Below are positions 61,848 through 64,000 of a stretch of DNA of 64,000 bases, one piece after another. The notes under the pieces were generated by a model, which was given only the letters and a program-made list of their open reading frames with translations, was not told where the DNA came from and ran no database searches. The stretch covers positions 1 through 64,000 of the forward strand of contig JAIXSO010000014.1 in NCBI GenBank assembly GCA_027484685.1. Direction: 5' to 3'. Source of the stretch: Bacteroidota bacterium. GTDB lineage: Bacteria > Bacteroidota > Bacteroidia > UKL13-3. Position numbers and translations under genes: made by a program. Position 1 is the stretch's first letter, and every line of letters starts with the position of its first letter.

Positions 61848-63317
61848 ATGAAAAATATAGCAGAATTAAAAGCAAGCGGATACAAACCAAAAAGTGTAAA
61901 ACAAGAAATGCGTGATAACTTAATTGCATTTTTAAAGGGAGGTAAAAACCCTTTTGAAGGCATTCAAGGTTATGACGAAACGGTATTACCACAATTACAA
62001 ACAGCCATTTTATCACAACACAATATTATTTTATTGGGACTAAGAGGTCAGGCCAAAACACGTATTGCCCGATTGATGTTAAACCTATTGGATGAATACA
62101 TTCCGGTAGTAGAAGGCTCAGAAATAAACGATGATCCTTTGGAACCTTTGAGTCGTTATGCCATTGATTTGATAGCAGAAAAAGGTGATAAAACTCCTAT
62201 AACTTGGATGCACCGCAATGATAGATATACTGAAAAGTTAGCAACGCCCGATGTAAGTGTAGCCGATTTAATTGGCGATGTGGATCCAATAAAAGCAGCT
62301 ACTTTAAAGTTACATTATAACGATGAACGAGTAATCCATTTTGGATTGATTCCTCGCAGTCACCGTTGTATTTTTGTTATAAACGAATTGCCCGATTTAC
62401 AAGCCCGTATTCAAGTGTCTTTATTCAATATTTTGCAAGAAGGCGATATGCAAATACGAGGTTTTAAATTGCGTTTACCTTTGGATGTGCAATTTGTATT
62501 TACTGCCAATCCAGAAGATTATACCAACCGCGGTAGTATTGTTACACCTTTAAAAGACAGGATTGATAGCCAAATTTTAACGCATTATCCTAAAACTTTA
62601 GAAATATCTAAAACCATTACACAACAAGAAGCAGCTATTAAACCAGAACAAAGAGCAGCAATTACTTCAAATGAATTATTGAATAATTTGATTGAACAAA
62701 TAGCCATGGAAGCCCGCCAAAGCGAACTGGTTGATCAAAAAAGTGGGGTATCTGCTAGGTTAACCATTAGTGCTATGGAAAACTTATACAGTGCTGCCGA
62801 GCGCAGAATGTTATTGAATGGTGAAAAGAATACGCATTTGCGTATTGCCGATTTATTTGCTGTGTTGCCAAGTATTACTGGTAAAGTAGAATTGGTGTAT
62901 GAAGGCGAATTAGAAGGTGCAAATAATGTAGCTCAAAACTTAATTGGCAAAGCTATTCGTACTTTATTTAGCGAACAATTTGCTAATCCTGAAAAAGTAA
63001 AAAAATCAAAGAAACCGAATCCTTATGCGGAGATTATCAATTGGTTTAACGATGGAGATATGATTAGCATTTTATCAACTGCTTCTAACCAATTATACGA
63101 AAGTGAATTGCTAAAAGTAAAAGGTTTAAAAGAAATAGTTAAAACCACTTTGGGCAAAAGCAGCAAAGCCGATGAGTTATTAATGATGGAATTTGTGCTT
63201 CATGGCTTATCAGAATTTAGTCAATTAAGCAAACACCAACTAAACAGTGGCTTTGAATTTAAAGACTTAATGAGCAGCATGTTTAATATGGGTAGCCGAG
63301 CCGAAGACGAAATTTAA
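61848..63317 (+). CDS. AAA+ ATPase of the MoxR/magnesium-chelatase type
   Basis: 489 residues. AAA+ core with the Walker A sequence GLRGQAKT (64-71), sensor and Walker B region CIFVINELPDLQARIQ, and FTANPEDYTNRGSI, as in magnesium-chelatase subunit I/MoxR proteins. A helical C-terminal half follows. It probably powers the VWA protein encoded at 59035. The stop is followed at 63325 by a strong terminator. Confidence 0.88.
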   Translation: MKNIAELKASGYKPKSVKQEMRDNLIAFLKGGKNPFEGIQGYDETVLPQLQTAILSQHNIILLGLRGQAKTRIARLMLNLLDEYIPVVEGSEINDDPLEPLSRYAIDLIAEKGDKTPITWMHRNDRYTEKLATPDVSVADLIGDVDPIKAATLKLHYNDERVIHFGLIPRSHRCIFVINELPDLQARIQVSLFNILQEGDMQIRGFKLRLPLDVQFVFTANPEDYTNRGSIVTPLKDRIDSQILTHYPKTLEISKTITQQEAAIKPEQRAAITSNELLNNLIEQIAMEARQSELVDQKSGVSARLTISAMENLYSAAERRMLLNGEKNTHLRIADLFAVLPSITGKVELVYEGELEGANNVAQNLIGKAIRTLFSEQFANPEKVKKSKKPNPYAEIINWFNDGDMISILSTASNQLYESELLKVKGLKEIVKTTLGKSSKADELLMMEFVLHGLSEFSQLSKHQLNSGFEFKDLMSSMFNMGSRAEDEI

Positions 63318-63324
63318 ATCCATA

Positions 63325-63354
63325 AAAAAACACGAGTTATGGCTCGTGTTTTTT
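63325..63354 (+). terminator. Bidirectional Rho-independent terminator
   Basis: 12-bp perfect stem AAAAAACACGAG/CTCGTGTTTTTT (63325-63336 with 63343-63354), a 6-nt loop and T tracts on both sides. It lies between the convergent ATPase and DUF3078 genes. Confidence 0.93.
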
Positions 63355-63386
63355 GTTTTATAAGTAAATAAATTAATGTTTTAAAA

Positions 63387-64000
63387 TTATCTCTGCCAGC
63401 TATATAAAATACCTAACGAGAGTATTTGCGAACGTTGCCAATCTTTATCTTGATCGTAATCGTAAAGCACTACAGCTTGTAAATTGGTATTGATGTATTT
63501 ATTTACCTTCATGGTAAAGTTAATATCAAAACGCTGAACAATGGCACCTACTTTATCAAATTTGATATAATCCCAGTTGGTAGCAGAGCGAAACTTCAAA
63601 TTAACATTTTTCATTACATCTCTATCAAAATTGATAATAGCTTGTAATACCGCCTGATTTCTAATTTTATCGCCAGCTTTTTCCAAACCATAAGCTTTAA
63701 TTGCAGAAAGGTTATCGTCTAACACAAATGTTTGGCGCAAAGTTCCAACACCCAATCGTCCCCAAAAATATGGAACTGGCTTGTACTCCACCCCTAATGA
63801 TGAAGTTAAATAAGCGGGAGCCATAAATAACGAAACCAATGAATCGCCACCATCACTTTTTTTACCATACAAATATCCTTCTTGAAATTGTGTTTGAAAA
63901 TTGCTTGAAACGAATAAATCCCAATGTTTGGCAATTTTTCTACCAGCTTTCAAATCATAAAAAATTCTATCAGCGTTTTTGGTGGTTTGCTTGCCATTGT
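63387..64000 (-). CDS. DUF3078-family protein, partial
   Basis: The frame runs from the stop at 63387 to the right edge without an internal stop, so the N-terminus lies outside the window and no start is given. The visible ~203 residues are beta-strand-rich (LFMAPAYLTSSLGVEYKPVP, FWGRLGVGTLRQTFVL) and end NTNLQAVVLYDYDQDKDWQRS and LSLGILYSWQR, matching the DUF3078 outer-membrane family. It is expected to be exported. Its function is unknown. Confidence 0.85.
   Translation of the reverse strand, partial: NGKQTTKNADRIFYDLKAGRKIAKHWDLFVSSNFQTQFQEGYLYGKKSDGGDSLVSLFMAPAYLTSSLGVEYKPVPYFWGRLGVGTLRQTFVLDDNLSAIKAYGLEKAGDKIRNQAVLQAIINFDRDVMKNVNLKFRSATNWDYIKFDKVGAIVQRFDINFTMKVNKYINTNLQAVVLYDYDQDKDWQRSQILSLGILYSWQR

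Noticed and set aside
1-64000. tRNA, rRNA, or other structured RNA genes
   Set aside because: No cloverleaf, anticodon arm with CCA-compatible ends, or conserved rRNA stretch was recognised on reading; a covariance-model scan would be needed to exclude small RNAs.

Overview
The window is a chromosomal segment of a low-GC member of the Bacteroidota. The evidence is a MurF-alanine racemase fusion, several secreted proteins ending in type IX secretion (T9SS) sorting domains of both types (gliding-motility CHU_C type B and type A), a DUF3078 protein, a Bacteroidetes-style AraC/WD40 pair, and promoter-like boxes of the TAnnTTTG type a short distance before start codons. The genus cannot be told from the sequence. 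No tRNA, rRNA or CRISPR array was seen.

Layout. 0-16.7 kb: an acetyltransferase, a Crp/Fnr regulator, a large T9SS type B surface protein, a multi-PAS hybrid-free histidine kinase with a CheY-like receiver, guaA, a GRDP-like protein with a Gly/Cys-rich-tailed partner, pruA, and several secreted proteins of unknown function. 16.8-23.1 kb is an accessory island of strikingly lower GC: three overlapping genes encoding a very long histidine kinase, a lone receiver protein and a receiver-TOPRIM fusion. I read this as a Detocs-type antiviral two-component system with a TOPRIM nuclease effector. It is followed by a zinc-ribbon protein and a BRO/DinD-like protein. 23.1-27.7 kb: lipoprotein, repeat-rich spacer, two tandem paralogous membrane proteins and an M3 oligopeptidase. 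27.7-31.5 kb: an operon of a urea transporter-M23 fusion, an outer-membrane protein and a TPR protein. 31.5-35.4 kb: repeat-flanked cluster of PLP decarboxylase, ATP-grasp ligase and PqqD-like carrier, then the decayed 3' end of a second M13 peptidase. 35.5-44.8 kb: lipoprotein, M13 peptidase, and a cell-wall operon (lipoprotein, ArsC-like, murF-alr, unknown, permuted acyl-carrier-like membrane protein, GNAT), then an M28 peptidase. 45-48 kb: two tandem cytochrome bd-superfamily proteins with C-terminal c-type heme sites plus an unlisted 54-residue membrane protein. 48-58.9 kb: WD40, AraC, small secreted proteins, nucleoside phosphorylase, beta-CASP hydrolase, subtilisin, FAD oxidoreductase, mnmD, a REP-associated transposase (RAYT) with flanking hairpin units, and a nuclease/phosphatase. 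59-64 kb: a VWA protein and its AAA+ ATPase with a GH16 glucanase between them, and a partial DUF3078 protein at the edge.

Non-coding structure is rich: several classes of palindromic hairpins, a three-copy 149-150 bp tandem repeat and a seven-unit CAGCTAAAGC palindrome array. One class keeps a TTC triloop while its stems vary with compensatory changes, and it occurs both beside the RAYT gene and 26 kb away, so the transposase and the scattered hairpins are probably functionally linked.
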